Position numbers and translations under genes: made by a program. This document shows positions 32,967-42,442 of a stretch of 64,000 nucleotides of DNA, piece by piece (position 1 is the first letter of the stretch; each line of letters starts with the position of its first letter). The notes beneath the pieces are model-generated. The model was not told the origin of the DNA and made no database searches. It saw nothing but the letters and a program-made list of their open reading frames with translations. Source of the stretch: Bacteroidales bacterium (GTDB taxonomy: Bacteria; Bacteroidota; Bacteroidia; Bacteroidales; JAAYJT01); assembly GCA_014860575.1 (NCBI GenBank), contig JACZJK010000020.1, positions 1-64,000 on the forward strand, read 5' to 3'.

Positions 32967-33545
32967 TTAATTCTTGTTTTGGTTTCTTTTGTCTATTCTG
33001 GCTTTTGTCATTCTTTCCCTTAAGCCTCCTTCATTTAAAAAAATAGTTTCCAATGATTTAATCTGTTGTGCTAACAAATAGCTAACGATGTGAATAAGAC
33101 ATATCATTGAATTGGCACAAATTTCGGGTTGTTCATGTTCTATTGCCTTCCGGTAGGTTTCATAGTTGGCATTTGGCGTTTTGTTTATTTCCCTGAACCT
33201 GGTTGTAAGTTTGTGCTCTTTATCCCAGATTGGAAGCTTTTGTGTTCTGAGAAAATCCTGGAAGTCAATTTTAAGTTCTTCTAAAGATGCCCGTGCAACG
33301 TTGGTCAATTTAATTTCCATTTCTTTCGAAGTGCCTGAAGCCATGCTGGCTTCAACAATATTCTGTTTTCCGCTTCTTGCTGCCTGCACCATTTGATCAA
33401 TGGTACGGTCATATTTTTTTAAGAACCTTTTTGTAAAGTATATAGTGCCATCATAAATGATTTCCGCTTTTTGATAGGTTATCAAATTCTGATAGCCACC
33501 GTGTTTTGGTATAAAGCCATCGGAATTTTTAGCATTCTCATTCAT
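32967..33545 (-). CDS. four-helix-bundle protein with suffix domain (S23/IVS-like)
   Basis: Protein of about 192 residues from the internal ATG at 33545 (an upstream ATG at 33602 would add 19 residues encoded by a GTCCC/GTCTC repeat). The segment GGYQNLITYQKAEIIYDG... through ...EELKIDFQDFLR is the four-helix-bundle family first seen in 23S rRNA intervening sequences, here with the C-terminal suffix region (HEQPEICANSMICLIHIVSYLL). Related bundles act as nucleic-acid-binding accessory proteins (Avd) of diversity-generating retroelements. No reverse transcriptase is nearby. Function unknown. Confidence 0.8.
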   Translation of the reverse strand: MNENAKNSDGFIPKHGGYQNLITYQKAEIIYDGTIYFTKRFLKKYDRTIDQMVQAARSGKQNIVEASMASGTSKEMEIKLTNVARASLEELKIDFQDFLRTQKLPIWDKEHKLTTRFREINKTPNANYETYRKAIEHEQPEICANSMICLIHIVSYLLAQQIKSLETIFLNEGGLRERMTKARIDKRNQNKN

Positions 33546-33635
33546 TTTATTCTCTTTTATTTTTTTCTTGAGACTTTTAGGGACTTTTGGGACTATTGCC
33601 ATGTCGCAACTGTCTCTAAAGTCCCAATTCTTTTT

Positions 33636-35297
33636 CTAATTCTTTAAAAGCTTTGATGTAAAGGTTCTCCCATTTTCATGAACAACGGTAATAATATACG
33701 AACCTTTATCAAGGTGGGCAATAGAGATGTGTTTCATTTCTTCGCTTATGAAAGTTGGTTCAACAACCAACATTCCCATGGTGTTTCGCACACAAATAGT
33801 AGCACCCCTTGCGTTGGATACTGTAAAAGATATTCCTGCAGGGTTTGGGTAAATAACAGGGACAGGCGTCATTAAACTAATCAGATAAGTCGGGATAAGT
33901 GTAATGTCAATTGTCAGTTTTTCCCGCACCACGGTAAACTCATTATTTTCAACAGGATAACCATCCACGCTTATGGTGTAAGTATAAGTACCATTGGCCA
34001 GGTCTATAATTGCAATTCCCGATTCGTTGGTCCATGCTGAATCAGCTGTGTTTTCAATTGAAATCATGATATTCTGCATCGGAAAACCATCCTCGTCATG
34101 GACAACAAAAGTTACAGGATTTGTTGCGCTGGATACGATATCGGCAACCACACCTTCAAAAACAGTGAGGTTGTAGGGGAATTGCTCTGGCAAATTGTAC
34201 CAGCCGTTCATGCTTCCACCCCAGCCCATGTTGATCCTGAAAAAACCATCGGCGCTGTAACCGTCACAAACAACATTATGGCCACTTTGCCAATTGGCGT
34301 CAACTACGGCAAGCAAAACCGGGTTAGCTGACTGAATGTTTTCTATCATTTTCTGACGAATCTCGTCGTTTGAATACGTGTGGTCTAGCAATACCGACTC
34401 CGTAAAACCAAATTTCTGAAAAGCATCAAAAGCCTGGTTCACACCAAAAGTTCCTGAAGCAGAAGGTGAAAATACTGAACGGCATGCAAAAGCAGCGGCA
34501 AGTGAAAGGGCGGCCATATCCTCAACTTCAAGCGTTTCGTAGTCAAGCATTTTGGCCTCTATATCCACTAGAAAGTCATTTATGGAATTGAAAGAGAGGA
34601 AGTCGTAGGTTTCCCATGCATCATCAATCCAAAATGACTGGTTATAGTTATGGTAGTACCTGTCAGTAACTCCAAACTGAGTCTGCTGAAGGTCACGGTG
34701 GTAATACAGGATTTGTGAAATAGCTGTTGCGGGGCAGCCAACGAGTGTACGTTGGCCGGTAGCCAGGTGCACGGGGCAGAAAATATTATAGGGATAGTTC
34801 TGGCTCCAGTTTGTCTCGGTCCAGCCCCCGGAGCTTGTGGTGCCGGCAGGCGGCCAGTATTGAACAAGCCGTTTCTCAACATTGGCAGCCGAATACCTTT
34901 GCCAATCTGCAGCAATTTGTTGTTTATATTCAACTGAAAACTGACCGTAATGATCCAGCCGTTTTGCAAGGTCAGCGCGTAAAATACTCTCCAATGGGCC
35001 TGTTGAGTTATATTTCCCGCTTGTGCTGTAATATATGACGGGATTAAGACGCTTGTCAGCCGCCACAACAACAAAACCGTTACGATCTCCCTGAAAAACA
35101 TATGCCAGCCTAAGGCTTTCATTGTATGTCAGGAGCTCAACTGCATCATCATAAAGCGCTATCTCATAATCAGATGACCTGAAAAAATTGACCGCAATTG
35201 TAAATGCTTCATGCCGGTCAACTTTGGTTTCTTCAGCGCTGCCAGTTTTGAAAACAAACAGCAATGCAGCTAAAAAAAGCAAGGTAGAGGTTTTCAT
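33636..35297 (-). CDS. C10-family (streptopain-like) cysteine protease with T9SS tail
   Basis: Protein of 553 residues from the ATG at 35297, which begins a signal peptide (MKTSTLLFLAALLFVFKTGS). A pro-region precedes the catalytic domain with Cys188 in GCPATAISQILYYH and His340 in SGHNVVCDGY, followed by INMGWGGSMNGWY, all diagnostic of the C10/streptopain family. After the protease comes a beta domain and a T9SS type A sorting domain (YPNPAGISFTVSNA...SYIITVVHENG). It is probably a secreted digestive protease. ORF extension to 35348 is unlikely. Confidence 0.9.
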   Translation of the reverse strand: MKTSTLLFLAALLFVFKTGSAEETKVDRHEAFTIAVNFFRSSDYEIALYDDAVELLTYNESLRLAYVFQGDRNGFVVVAADKRLNPVIYYSTSGKYNSTGPLESILRADLAKRLDHYGQFSVEYKQQIAADWQRYSAANVEKRLVQYWPPAGTTSSGGWTETNWSQNYPYNIFCPVHLATGQRTLVGCPATAISQILYYHRDLQQTQFGVTDRYYHNYNQSFWIDDAWETYDFLSFNSINDFLVDIEAKMLDYETLEVEDMAALSLAAAFACRSVFSPSASGTFGVNQAFDAFQKFGFTESVLLDHTYSNDEIRQKMIENIQSANPVLLAVVDANWQSGHNVVCDGYSADGFFRINMGWGGSMNGWYNLPEQFPYNLTVFEGVVADIVSSATNPVTFVVHDEDGFPMQNIMISIENTADSAWTNESGIAIIDLANGTYTYTISVDGYPVENNEFTVVREKLTIDITLIPTYLISLMTPVPVIYPNPAGISFTVSNARGATICVRNTMGMLVVEPTFISEEMKHISIAHLDKGSYIITVVHENGRTFTSKLLKN

Positions 35298-35600
35298 TTT
35301 TTTTAATTTGATTTGACACAAGAATATGGATTTCTGCCCTGATATCACGCTGGCCTGAGGCGCCAGTAATTAGAGCATAAATTTACTACCATTTTGTTTA
35401 GGTCAAGCGCAATTAAAAATCGAAACACTCCAATTAGTTTCCAAAAAATTAGCATAGTTAAAAGCAGACAATAATAGCTTAACAGCCGCTTACTCATTAT
35501 AGTCAGTGCCCGTCCTGGCAAAAGCAAAAACCTGCCTCGCCGGCAGGTTTGCAATCCAAACTCGTAAATCAGAAGAAACCCAGGAATGGGCAAGTGCAAA
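35298..35600. other. intergenic region between C10 protease and korB
   Basis: No gene supported: the 84-codon minus-strand frame here is low quality. It holds the korAB terminator (35528-35550) and presumably the protease promoter, which I cannot place with confidence. Confidence 0.5.
35528..35550 (-). terminator. intrinsic terminator of korAB
   Basis: AAACCTGCC (35528-35536) pairs perfectly with GGCAGGTTT (35542-35550) around TCGCC. On the minus strand the stem is followed by TTTTTGCTTTTG. It lies 50 bases past the korB stop. Confidence 0.75.
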
Positions 35601-36638
35601 CTAAATCTCCCAGGTATCGCCGCTGCTCAGCAGGGCGTCAACATTTTTAATTGGGGAGTTTGCCTTGGCATACTCGTTCTGCTCAACAACCAGGTCATCA
35701 TAGGTTGCAAAAACAGCCGATCGGATCACACCCATGGCTACAGGATAATATGGCGGTTTCATTTTCGCAAGCATCAGGTGCAGCGTGGGGTCTTTTTCAT
35801 ATTGATCATGAACCAGCAGATCATTTTCAGTAACGCCATTTTCACCCAGCTTAACTACTTCCAGTTTAACACCGTTCAAACGGATGCCTTTGTCTTTGTT
35901 TGTTCCGAAGATCAGGGGCTCGCCGTTACGAAGGAAAATCTGTTGATCATCGCGCATATCTCTTGCAGTTACCTGCTCGAAAGCCTTATCGTTGAAAATG
36001 ATACAATTTTGCATGATCTCAACAATAGAAGTTCCATCATGGCGTGCAGCTTCAAACATGACTTCGGTTAACATCTTCAGGTTGTTATCGGCAGCGCGGG
36101 CAAAAAAAGTTCCCTGGGCGCCAAGTACCAGTTCGCCGGGGTTAAACGGATGCTCAATGGTTCCGTACGGTGAAGTTTTCGTTTTTGAACCCATGGGCGT
36201 GGTAGGTGAATATTGACCCTTGGTCAACCCATAGATTTCATTATTGAAAAGCAGGACATTGATGTCAATGTTGCGGCGTATGGCGTGGATGAAATGGTTT
36301 CCGCCGATGGCCATGGAATCGCCGTCGCCGGTTGCGACCCAAACGCTCAGGTGAGGATTGGCGATTTTAATTCCGGTAGCAATGGGCAAAGCCCTTCCAT
36401 GAATGCCATGAAATCCGTAGGTGTTCAGATAATAAGGAAACCTGGAGGAACAGCCGATTCCGGAAACGAACATAAAGTTCTCCTTGCGGTATCCGATCTT
36501 CGGAAAAACATTGGCTACTGCGGCAAGGATGGCATGGGCTCCGCAACCGGGACACCATTTTACCATCTGGTCGCTGACAAAATCTTCCTTACTCAGCGGG
36601 ACATCGGTTCTTTTAACGGTTGTATTTTCGATTTTCAT
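35601..36638 (-). CDS. korB: 2-oxoacid:ferredoxin oxidoreductase beta subunit
   Basis: Protein of 345 residues from the ATG at 36638, which overlaps the korA stop by four bases. It binds thiamine diphosphate and a [4Fe-4S] cluster: CPGCG (29-33), GDGDSMAIGGNH near 111-122 and NNEIYGLTKGQYSPTT near 140-155. With the alpha subunit it converts a 2-oxoacid, probably 2-oxoglutarate, CoA and ferredoxin to acyl-CoA, CO2 and reduced ferredoxin, or runs the reverse carboxylation. The substrate is inferred from subunit architecture. Confidence 0.9.
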   Translation of the reverse strand: MKIENTTVKRTDVPLSKEDFVSDQMVKWCPGCGAHAILAAVANVFPKIGYRKENFMFVSGIGCSSRFPYYLNTYGFHGIHGRALPIATGIKIANPHLSVWVATGDGDSMAIGGNHFIHAIRRNIDINVLLFNNEIYGLTKGQYSPTTPMGSKTKTSPYGTIEHPFNPGELVLGAQGTFFARAADNNLKMLTEVMFEAARHDGTSIVEIMQNCIIFNDKAFEQVTARDMRDDQQIFLRNGEPLIFGTNKDKGIRLNGVKLEVVKLGENGVTENDLLVHDQYEKDPTLHLMLAKMKPPYYPVAMGVIRSAVFATYDDLVVEQNEYAKANSPIKNVDALLSSGDTWEI

Positions 36639-38485
36639 TTTTCCTCCAGAATTTGAGTGAATTTTTCTTTTAGTTCGTGAACCATGAATGGCAGGCACTG
36701 CACCTTATTGAATAGCTGATAGGTAAATTGCGGATGTTGCATTCTGAGATAACCTGCAAACTGTCCCATATTTTGCTCACAAACAACAATCTTTTTGAAA
36801 CCCTTGAAAACATCGGCAGTGTTTTTAGGCAATGGCATGATATAGTGGAAATGGGCATGGCTTATATTAGCGCCTTCTTCTCTCATTTCCTGAACCGCGG
36901 TCAACATGGAGCCTGCCGTGCTTCCCCAGCTTACAACGAGCAAATCGCCGCTGGGATCGCCGGTAATTGTTTGTTCGGGAATATAATCAGCAACCTTGTC
37001 AACTTTTTCCTGCCTGAGCTTAATCATCAATTCATGATTCAGCGGATCGGTAGTTACATTACCGTGAATGTTTTCTTTTTCAAGTCCGCCAATCCTGTGG
37101 CGCAAACCTTCTGTTCCGGGCAAAGCCCATTTGCGAGCCAGGGTAACCGGGTTGCGTTCGTAAGGCTTGAAAGCCGTGTTGGGTTCGGCAATAGGAGGGT
37201 TTATTTCAGGCAGGTCGGCCACTTTTGGTATTTTAAAAAGTTGCGAACCGTTACCCAGGTTTCCATCAGTAAGCAGCAATACAGGGGTCATATGTTCCAT
37301 GGCCAGTTTAGCGGCCATAAAGGCATAATCAAAGCAATTGGATGATGAAGATGCAGCAAGAACAATCATCGGGCATTCCCCGTTGCGGCCATACAAAGCC
37401 TGCAGCAAATCGGATTGTTCTGATTTGGTCGGCAGCCCTGTGGATGGCCCTCCGCGTTGAACGTTCACGATCACAAGAGGCAATTCAGTCATTACTGCCA
37501 GCCCCATGGCTTCACTTTTCAATGATAAACCGGGTCCGGAAGTAGTTGTAATAGCTAGTGAACCGGCATAGGCGGCGCCGATGGCAGAGCAAATTCCGGC
37601 AATTTCGTCTTCGGCCTGGAAAACCCTTGCACCAAGATATTTATGCTTGGCAAGGTCCATCAGGATCTCGGTGGCGGGTGTAATGGGGTACGAACCCAAA
37701 AACAATGGTCTTCCCGAACGTTCGGATGCAGCAAGAAAACCCCAGGATGTAGCAACGTTTCCGGTAATATTGCGGTAGCGGCCCTTGGGCAGCTCGGCGG
37801 CAGGAACATCAATTTTGGATTCAACAATTTCAATGGTTTCGGCATAATTGTAACCGGCGCGCAACACTCTTTCGTTGGCTTCAATAATATCGGGGCTGGC
37901 CTTAAATTTCTTCTTCAGAAATGAATAAGTGCTGTCGAACCCAATGTCAAAAATGAACAACATCATTCCAAGTGCAAACATGTTCCGGCTTTTATCCGCA
38001 ATTTTTGATCCCAGCCCCAGTTCCTTAATGCTTTCCTTTGTAAGTGTTGAGATGGGTGCATCAACAAGGTGAAAAACTTCGAGGCTGCCATCATCGAGCG
38101 GATTGCTTTTATAGCCTGCTTTTTCAATAGCTTTTTCTTCGAAGGCATCTTTATCAACAATGATGGTGGCGCCTTTTTTTGCCCATTTCAGGTTGGCCCG
38201 CAACGAGGCTGGGTTCATGGCAACAATCACATCGCATAAATCGCCGGAGGTATGAATTTTTTTATGACCGATATGCACCTGGAATCCTGAAACACCTGCA
38301 ACAGTATTGTGGGGCGCGCGGATCTCGGCGGGATAATCCGGAAATGTTGCCAGGTCTTTTCCGGCAATAGCGGCTGCTTCCGAAAACAAGGTGCCGGTTA
38401 GCTGCATACCATCGCCGGAGTCACCGGCGAATTTTATAACTACATCATCTCTGCGGATTATGTTTTTAACCTTGGTATTGCTCAT
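36635..38485 (-). CDS. korA: 2-oxoacid:ferredoxin oxidoreductase alpha subunit (gamma-alpha fusion)
   Basis: Protein of 616 residues with the gamma domain first (FAGDSGDGMQLTG near 19-31, PDYPAEIRAPHNTVAGVSGF near 49-68) and then the alpha/pyrimidine domain (GSYPITPATEI near 260, QAEDEIAGICSAIGAA near 287, TSGPGLSLKSEA near 313, RGGPSTGLPTKSEQSDL near 342). The fused gamma-alpha form is typical of 2-oxoglutarate-type KorA. Strand-opposed to the ferredoxin at 38859, which is a plausible electron acceptor. Confidence 0.92.
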   Translation of the reverse strand: MSNTKVKNIIRRDDVVIKFAGDSGDGMQLTGTLFSEAAAIAGKDLATFPDYPAEIRAPHNTVAGVSGFQVHIGHKKIHTSGDLCDVIVAMNPASLRANLKWAKKGATIIVDKDAFEEKAIEKAGYKSNPLDDGSLEVFHLVDAPISTLTKESIKELGLGSKIADKSRNMFALGMMLFIFDIGFDSTYSFLKKKFKASPDIIEANERVLRAGYNYAETIEIVESKIDVPAAELPKGRYRNITGNVATSWGFLAASERSGRPLFLGSYPITPATEILMDLAKHKYLGARVFQAEDEIAGICSAIGAAYAGSLAITTTSGPGLSLKSEAMGLAVMTELPLVIVNVQRGGPSTGLPTKSEQSDLLQALYGRNGECPMIVLAASSSSNCFDYAFMAAKLAMEHMTPVLLLTDGNLGNGSQLFKIPKVADLPEINPPIAEPNTAFKPYERNPVTLARKWALPGTEGLRHRIGGLEKENIHGNVTTDPLNHELMIKLRQEKVDKVADYIPEQTITGDPSGDLLVVSWGSTAGSMLTAVQEMREEGANISHAHFHYIMPLPKNTADVFKGFKKIVVCEQNMGQFAGYLRMQHPQFTYQLFNKVQCLPFMVHELKEKFTQILEEK

Positions 38486-38510
38486 AGTTAATGGCTGAAT
38501 TAGTTTCGTG

Positions 38511-38518
38511 CAAAAGTA
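38511..38518 (-). promoter_or_regulatory. -7 element of korAB operon
   Basis: CAAAAGTA reads TACTTTTG on the minus strand (TAnnTTTG), 26 bases upstream of the korA ATG. Confidence 0.55.
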
Positions 38519-38809
38519 CTTGTTTTATTTGTTCAGCTAGGGGCAAAGGCATACATTTTTTCAATGTCCTGACGCTGTCGTTGGAGCAGTGTTCAGCAAC
38601 CACAGCAACTGATTTTCAGGGGAACATTTTCGTGATTTTAAAATGCCACCTACTCCGAACCTTGTGTTGAAGCGGTTTTGGCAATGCCGGTCTTGCGGTT
38701 TCAACCATAGGTTCAGAAAAGGCTGATTGTGAATTTCAAAAGCTTGGAACAGGCATAATTTATAACGGTTCTAAAATACAAAAAGCCATTTTACCATAAC
38801 ATTTAATGC

Positions 38810-38817
38810 TATATTTG
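38810..38817 (+). promoter_or_regulatory. -7 element of ferredoxin gene
   Basis: TATATTTG fits TAnnTTTG, 42 bases upstream of the ferredoxin ATG at 38859. Confidence 0.55.
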
Positions 38818-38858
38818 CAGTCGAATTTATTATTTCAAACGAAAAAAAAACAACAGCT

Positions 38859-39026
38859 ATGGCTTACGTAATTAATGATGACTGCACAGCATGTGGAACA
38901 TGTATAGACGAATGTCCGGTTGATGCAATTTCTGAAGGCGATATCTACGTTATTGATCCGGATATCTGCACCGACTGTGGTGCCTGCGCCGATGTTTGCC
39001 CGGTGGAAGCAATACACCCGGAATAG
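38859..39026 (+). CDS. 2[4Fe-4S] ferredoxin
   Basis: A 55-residue protein starting MAYVINDDCTACGTCIDECP with a second site CTDCGACADVCP, i.e. two complete CxxCxxCxxxCP motifs of a clostridial-type ferredoxin. It carries low-potential electrons. It has its own promoter and terminator and sits divergently from korA, so it probably serves 2-oxoacid:ferredoxin oxidoreductase. It is short enough to be missed by automatic gene calls. Confidence 0.95.
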   Translation: MAYVINDDCTACGTCIDECPVDAISEGDIYVIDPDICTDCGACADVCPVEAIHPE

Positions 39027-39054
39027 CATTCCCGGTTGAATACCACAACATATG

Positions 39055-39081
39055 AGCCCATCTTTGACGGTGGGCTTTTTT
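39055..39081 (+). terminator. intrinsic terminator of ferredoxin gene
   Basis: AGCCCATC (39055-39062) pairs with GGTGGGCT (39069-39076), with one T-G pair, followed by TTTTTTA. Confidence 0.75.
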
Positions 39082-39153
39082 ATTGGGCTTTCAGAACCTT
39101 TTATTGACGTTCTTTGTTTAGCTTGCGTTAACAAAGCTTAATACAAAAGCGTT

Positions 39154-39161
39154 TATCTTTG
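39154..39161 (+). promoter_or_regulatory. -7 element of sucA
   Basis: TATCTTTG fits TAnnTTTG, about 95 bases upstream of the sucA ATG. Confidence 0.5.
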
Positions 39162-39255
39162 TAAATGCTGAATTTTATAATTGGTCGGATTTCCGATCAG
39201 CAATCAAAAACGAATAAAAGAACTATTTGACTTATAAACGGGTAGACCCATAACT

Positions 39256-42057
39256 ATGGAAAAACACTCCTATTTGTCGAATGCCGAACCCAGCGCCATT
39301 GAGCAATTATTTGAGCAATTCCTGAAAGACCCAGCTTCCGTTGATGAAGGCTGGCAAAGGTTTTTCGAAGGCTTTGAGTTCGCACGCAAATCATATTCTG
39401 AACCTCAACCCGAAAGCTATCTTTTACCCAAAGAGTTTAAAGTAATTAATCTCATAAATAATTACCGGCAACGGGGTCACCTTTTTACTAAAACGAACCC
39501 GGTTCGCCAACGCCGCCAGTATTCCCCAAACCTGGATATTGAAAACTTTGGCCTTGCCGAAACCGATCTGGACACGATGTTTGAGGCTGGCAGCGAGATT
39601 GGCATCGGAAAAGCAAGTTTACGAGAGATAATTGCCCACCTGCAGCATACATATTGCCAATCCATTGGCGCCGAATTCTTTTTCATCCGCACCAAGGAAA
39701 TTTTTGAGTGGCTGAGAAATAAAATGGAAACCTCACGCAATACACCCAAATTCAGTGTTGAGGTGAAAAAAACCATGTTGCGCAAACTGGCCAGGGCGGT
39801 ATTTTTCGAGAAATTCATCCACCGCAAATTTACAGGCCAAAAGAGATTTTCGCTCGAAGGCGCCGAATCACTTATTCCGGCCCTTCATGCCGTAATAGAG
39901 TATGGTTCGGAAATGGGCATACAGGAATTTGTTTTGGGAATGGCGCATCGCGGACGGTTGAATGTATTGACCAATGTCATGCAGAAATCCTATCAGGACG
40001 TTTTCAATGAGTTCCTCAACAAGCAATTTGAAGATGAATCGGTGTTGGGCGATGTAAAATACCATCTGGGTTTCACATCCACCTTCGAAAGTGGCAACGG
40101 TAACAAGAGCATGTTATCACTTTGTCCAAATCCTTCTCATCTCGAAGCCGTAAATCCCGTGGTGGAAGGCATAGTGCGTTCGCGCATTGATACCGAATAC
40201 AATGGCGATCAAAGCAAAATCATTCCAATTCTCATTCATGGCGATGCATCCATTGCCGGGCAGGGAATTGTTTATGAATTACTGCAAATGTCAGGTTTGC
40301 AGGGCTATAAAACCGGAGGAACCATTCATCTTGTAATCAATAATCAAATCGGTTTTACAACCAATTACCTTGATGCAAGAACCAGCACCTATTGCACCGA
40401 TGTAGCCAAAACAACTCAATCACCTGTTTTTCATGTCAACGGCGATGATGTTGAGGCATTGGCCTATACGGTCCGGATGGCGATGGAGTTCAGGGCAAGG
40501 TTCCATAAAGATGTTTTTATTGATCTGCTTTGTTACCGGAAATACGGGCATAACGAAGGTGACGAACCCAGGTTCACACAGCCCATTCTTTACAAAATTA
40601 TTGAGAAACACCCCGATCCATATAGCATTTATTCAGAAAAACTCATCAATGAAGGTGTGATCACCAAAGAAGAAGCCCTTGAAGTGGAGCACGAATTCAA
40701 TGAGTTACTTGAAAAAGAACTGGCGGCATCGCAGAGTGCACAGAAATCAAAATTATATTTGTTTTACGAACACCTCTGGACCGGCATTAGAAAGTCAACA
40801 CTTGAAGATTTCAGTTACAGCCCTGAAACGGCTGTTACAAAGGAGACTTTACTGAGGATCGGAAAAAAAATCACCGAAAAACCCCCCGACAAAGAATTTT
40901 ACCGCAAGATCATAAAGTTGTTGGATGAGCGGCGGGCTATGCTTGAAAAAGATGGTAGCCTTGACTGGGCTATGGGCGAGTTGCTTGCCTACGGAACCTT
41001 GCTTGACGAAGGTTATCCCGTAAGGCTTAGTGGACAGGACACCCAGCGTGGCACTTTTTCGCATCGTCATTCGGTGCTCACTATTGAGGGATCGGAAGAA
41101 AGATATGTTCCTCTAAATAACATCAGTGCGAACCAGGCCAGGTTTGATGTTTTTAATTCGCCGCTGTCAGAATATGGTGTGCTTGGCTTTGAATATGGTT
41201 ATGCGCTTGCTTCACCCAATACGCTTACCATCTGGGAAGCGCAGTTTGGTGATTTTAACAATGGTGCTCAGATAATTATTGATCAGTATATCAGCAGCGC
41301 AGAGGAAAAGTGGATGGTAATGAACGATCTGGTCATGCTGCTGCCTCATGGCTATGAAGGACAAGGCCCTGAGCACAGCAGCGCCCGCATGGAACGCTTC
41401 CTAACCCTCTGTGCAGATTATAATATGCAGGTAGCAAACTGCACAACGCCGGCCAACTTTTTCCATTTGCTGCGAAGGCAGTTGCACCGTGAAATCAGGA
41501 AACCCCTGGTTGTGTTCACGCCTAAGAGCTTGCTCAGGCATCCGAAATGTGTTTCAACATTGGAAGACTTTACCCAGGGTGGGTTTAAGGAGGTGATTGA
41601 TGATGAACAGGCCGATCCCGGAAAGGTGAGGCGCGTGGTGTTGTGTTCTGGAAAAGTTTATTATGAGCTTGTTGAAGAACGCGAAAAAATGGAACGATGG
41701 GATACCGCTATCATCAGGTTGGAGCAACTTTACCCTTTCCCTGAAAAGCAGATTCAGGAAATTCTTTCAAAGCATCTTTTAGCTGAGACTTACATCTGGG
41801 TTCAGGAAGAACCAGTGAATATGGGAGCCTGGAGTTTTATTTCACGACGCCTGCCGGGCTACAACCTGATTGTTGCTGCACGGCCTGAAAGTGGAAGTCC
41901 CGCAACGGGTTCAATACATTTGCATAATCTCAGGCAACGCAAGATCATTGAAAAAGCCTTTGGTGAGTGTAATTGTCCACGTTCGGGCGCTGTCTGCAAA
42001 ATGATTTGTGCTCCCAAAGAGTGGAGGCCGGCGATGACGGTGGCAGAAAAAGAGTAG
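39256..42057 (+). CDS. sucA: 2-oxoglutarate dehydrogenase E1 component
   Basis: Thiamine-diphosphate enzyme of 933 residues, full E1o length. The N-terminal arm (SNAEPSAIEQLFEQFLKDP...VDEGWQRFFEGF) docks to E2; GMAHRGRLNVL near 229-239, HGDASIAGQGIVYE near 328-341 and NNQIGFTT near 361-368 are TDP/Mg2+ motifs; SGQDTQRGTFSHRH near 593-606 is in the transketolase-like domain. It decarboxylates 2-oxoglutarate for succinyl-CoA formation in the oxidative TCA cycle. E2 follows after a 385-base repeat-filled spacer; E3 is not in the window. Confidence 0.94.
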   Translation: MEKHSYLSNAEPSAIEQLFEQFLKDPASVDEGWQRFFEGFEFARKSYSEPQPESYLLPKEFKVINLINNYRQRGHLFTKTNPVRQRRQYSPNLDIENFGLAETDLDTMFEAGSEIGIGKASLREIIAHLQHTYCQSIGAEFFFIRTKEIFEWLRNKMETSRNTPKFSVEVKKTMLRKLARAVFFEKFIHRKFTGQKRFSLEGAESLIPALHAVIEYGSEMGIQEFVLGMAHRGRLNVLTNVMQKSYQDVFNEFLNKQFEDESVLGDVKYHLGFTSTFESGNGNKSMLSLCPNPSHLEAVNPVVEGIVRSRIDTEYNGDQSKIIPILIHGDASIAGQGIVYELLQMSGLQGYKTGGTIHLVINNQIGFTTNYLDARTSTYCTDVAKTTQSPVFHVNGDDVEALAYTVRMAMEFRARFHKDVFIDLLCYRKYGHNEGDEPRFTQPILYKIIEKHPDPYSIYSEKLINEGVITKEEALEVEHEFNELLEKELAASQSAQKSKLYLFYEHLWTGIRKSTLEDFSYSPETAVTKETLLRIGKKITEKPPDKEFYRKIIKLLDERRAMLEKDGSLDWAMGELLAYGTLLDEGYPVRLSGQDTQRGTFSHRHSVLTIEGSEERYVPLNNISANQARFDVFNSPLSEYGVLGFEYGYALASPNTLTIWEAQFGDFNNGAQIIIDQYISSAEEKWMVMNDLVMLLPHGYEGQGPEHSSARMERFLTLCADYNMQVANCTTPANFFHLLRRQLHREIRKPLVVFTPKSLLRHPKCVSTLEDFTQGGFKEVIDDEQADPGKVRRVVLCSGKVYYELVEEREKMERWDTAIIRLEQLYPFPEKQIQEILSKHLLAETYIWVQEEPVNMGAWSFISRRLPGYNLIVAARPESGSPATGSIHLHNLRQRKIIEKAFGECNCPRSGAVCKMICAPKEWRPAMTVAEKE

Positions 42058-42442
42058 CTTTGTTTGTTTGAATGTGTGGATGGTTAATGGGTTGAGTGGT
42101 TAATTAGTGGAGTGGTAGTTTAATGGAGTAATGGAGTGTTGGAGTAATGGGTTCTAGAGGCTGAGCTTTTCGAAGCCAGAAGTAATAGGTTGGTGGAGTA
42201 TTGTAATTATTGATTCAAAATTACAGATTTAAGATTTGTTTGAACTTTGGATTTTGATTTTTGGAATTTGGGGCTTGGAATTTAGGACTTGGAATTTGGG
42301 ATTCGGTGGCTGCTAGTCGAAGCCAGGAATAGTGGAGTAATGATTCTATGTAGTTCAACACTCCATCACTCCATTACTCCAACATCTGAGCCTTGAGAAA
42401 GAAACGTGTTCGTAATAACTATAGAGTAAAAATATTAATCTG
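42058..42442. repeat. repeat-filled spacer between sucA and sucB
   Basis: It contains TGGAGTAATGGAGTG words (42110-42150) and their reverse complement (ACTCCATCACTCCATTACTCC, about 42358-42378), G/T-rich GGAATTTGGG words (42235-42305), and two REP-like cores GGCTGAGCTTTTCGAAGCC (42160-42178) and GGCTGCTAGTCGAAGCC (42308-42324). No gene seen. Confidence 0.6.

Larger units (their letters stand above)
38486..38858. other. divergent promoter region between korA and ferredoxin
   Basis: No gene seen. The region carries the korA promoter near its left end and the ferredoxin promoter near its right end; about 290 bases between show no clear structure. Confidence 0.5.

Noticed and set aside
35345-35599. 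84-codon minus-strand frame
   Set aside because: It spans the korAB terminator and has no signal or domain; it is a chance frame.
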